A model generated the notes under the pieces. It was not told the DNA's origin, did no database searches, and saw nothing but the letters and a program-made list of their open reading frames with translations. A stretch of DNA of 22,393 nucleotides, taken from an uncultured Roseburia sp. (GTDB lineage Bacteria; Bacillota; Clostridia; Lachnospirales; Lachnospiraceae). Location of the stretch: assembly GCA_900539115.1 (NCBI GenBank), contig UQAQ01000046.1:1-22393 (forward strand). Direction: 5' to 3'. The first letter of the stretch is position 1. Every line of letters starts with the position of its first letter. This document shows, one piece after another, positions 22,259 through 22,393 of this stretch. Position numbers and translations under genes: made by a program.

Positions 22259-22393
22259 GGAGGGGACTTTGTTGACGCCAGTCAACAACTCTAATGTCCC
22301 CGACGACTTGCCGCTGAGCGTATGCGAAGGGGCGCTTCCTTGTTGGGGGAGGGGACTTTGTTGACGCCAGTCAACAACTCTAATGTCCCCGAC
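22259..22393. repeat. Structured tandem repeat, 89-bp period, cut by the window edge
   Basis: Bases 22259-22304 recur identically at 22348-22393 (46 of 46). Each copy can fold with an outer GGGGAC/GTCCCC pair around an 8-bp stem TTGTTGAC/GTCAACAA with a GCCA loop. The spacer between copies is GC-rich and has its own short GAAG/CTTC pairing. The second copy reaches the last base, so the array may continue. Confidence 0.85.

Noticed and set aside
22259..22393. CRISPR array
   Set aside because: Only two copies are visible, the repeat is 46 bases with a 43-base GC-rich spacer that folds itself, and no cas gene is present.

Overview
Organism and setting. The window looks like chromosome from a low-to-mid G+C Clostridia, most likely a gut Lachnospiraceae. 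The greA-lysS pair, strong GGAGG ribosome binding sites, SpaA/Cna_B adhesins, and a Spo0J-type parAB set beside a replisome-like protein with a DUF6017-type C-terminus all fit that family. This is a judgement from protein and promoter style, not a database match. Every gene I can support lies on the minus strand, so transcription runs from high to low coordinates.

Layout, in transcription order. (1) 22393-15861: a structured 89-bp tandem repeat at the window edge, then a probable three-gene operon of an arylsulfotransferase-like protein and two paralogous secreted right-handed beta-helix proteins. (2) 15840-13566: housekeeping greA-lysS, driven by a perfect consensus promoter whose -35 box lies inside the hairpin that follows the beta-helix genes, and ended by a strong hairpin terminator. 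(3) 13710-9924: an att-like stretch next to the lysS end, followed by a compact element backbone: a small DUF3970-like protein, ParA, ParB, SSB, a replication-type protein with iteron-like repeats inside its gene, and a small ribbon-helix-helix-like protein. Several neighbours overlap by exactly 8 bp. (4) 9906-4436: two secreted proteins, a CAP-domain protein with a Cna_B tail and a 1396-residue wall-anchored adhesin with a putative thioester tip and about eight Cna_B-type modules. (5) 4427-61: small accessory genes: a tautomerase, a membrane XRE regulator with a CPBP protease, a type III ToxN/AbiQ toxin with a candidate RNA antitoxin, an MmcQ/YjbR-DUF3795 protein, an alkyltransferase-like protein and a broken acetyltransferase.

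How it fits together. Regions 3 to 5 read as one end of an integrative element (maintenance module, surface proteins, cargo) inserted beside lysS. No integrase, relaxase or conjugation gene is in the window, so the element either continues to the left or is a remnant. Within the cargo, the toxin, protease and regulator genes are bracketed by two near-identical 21-bp sequences, suggesting a smaller cassette. The best candidates for something undescribed are the type III toxin with its short, barely repetitive RNA region, the sulfotransferase/beta-helix operon, and the origin-like repeats inside the replication gene.
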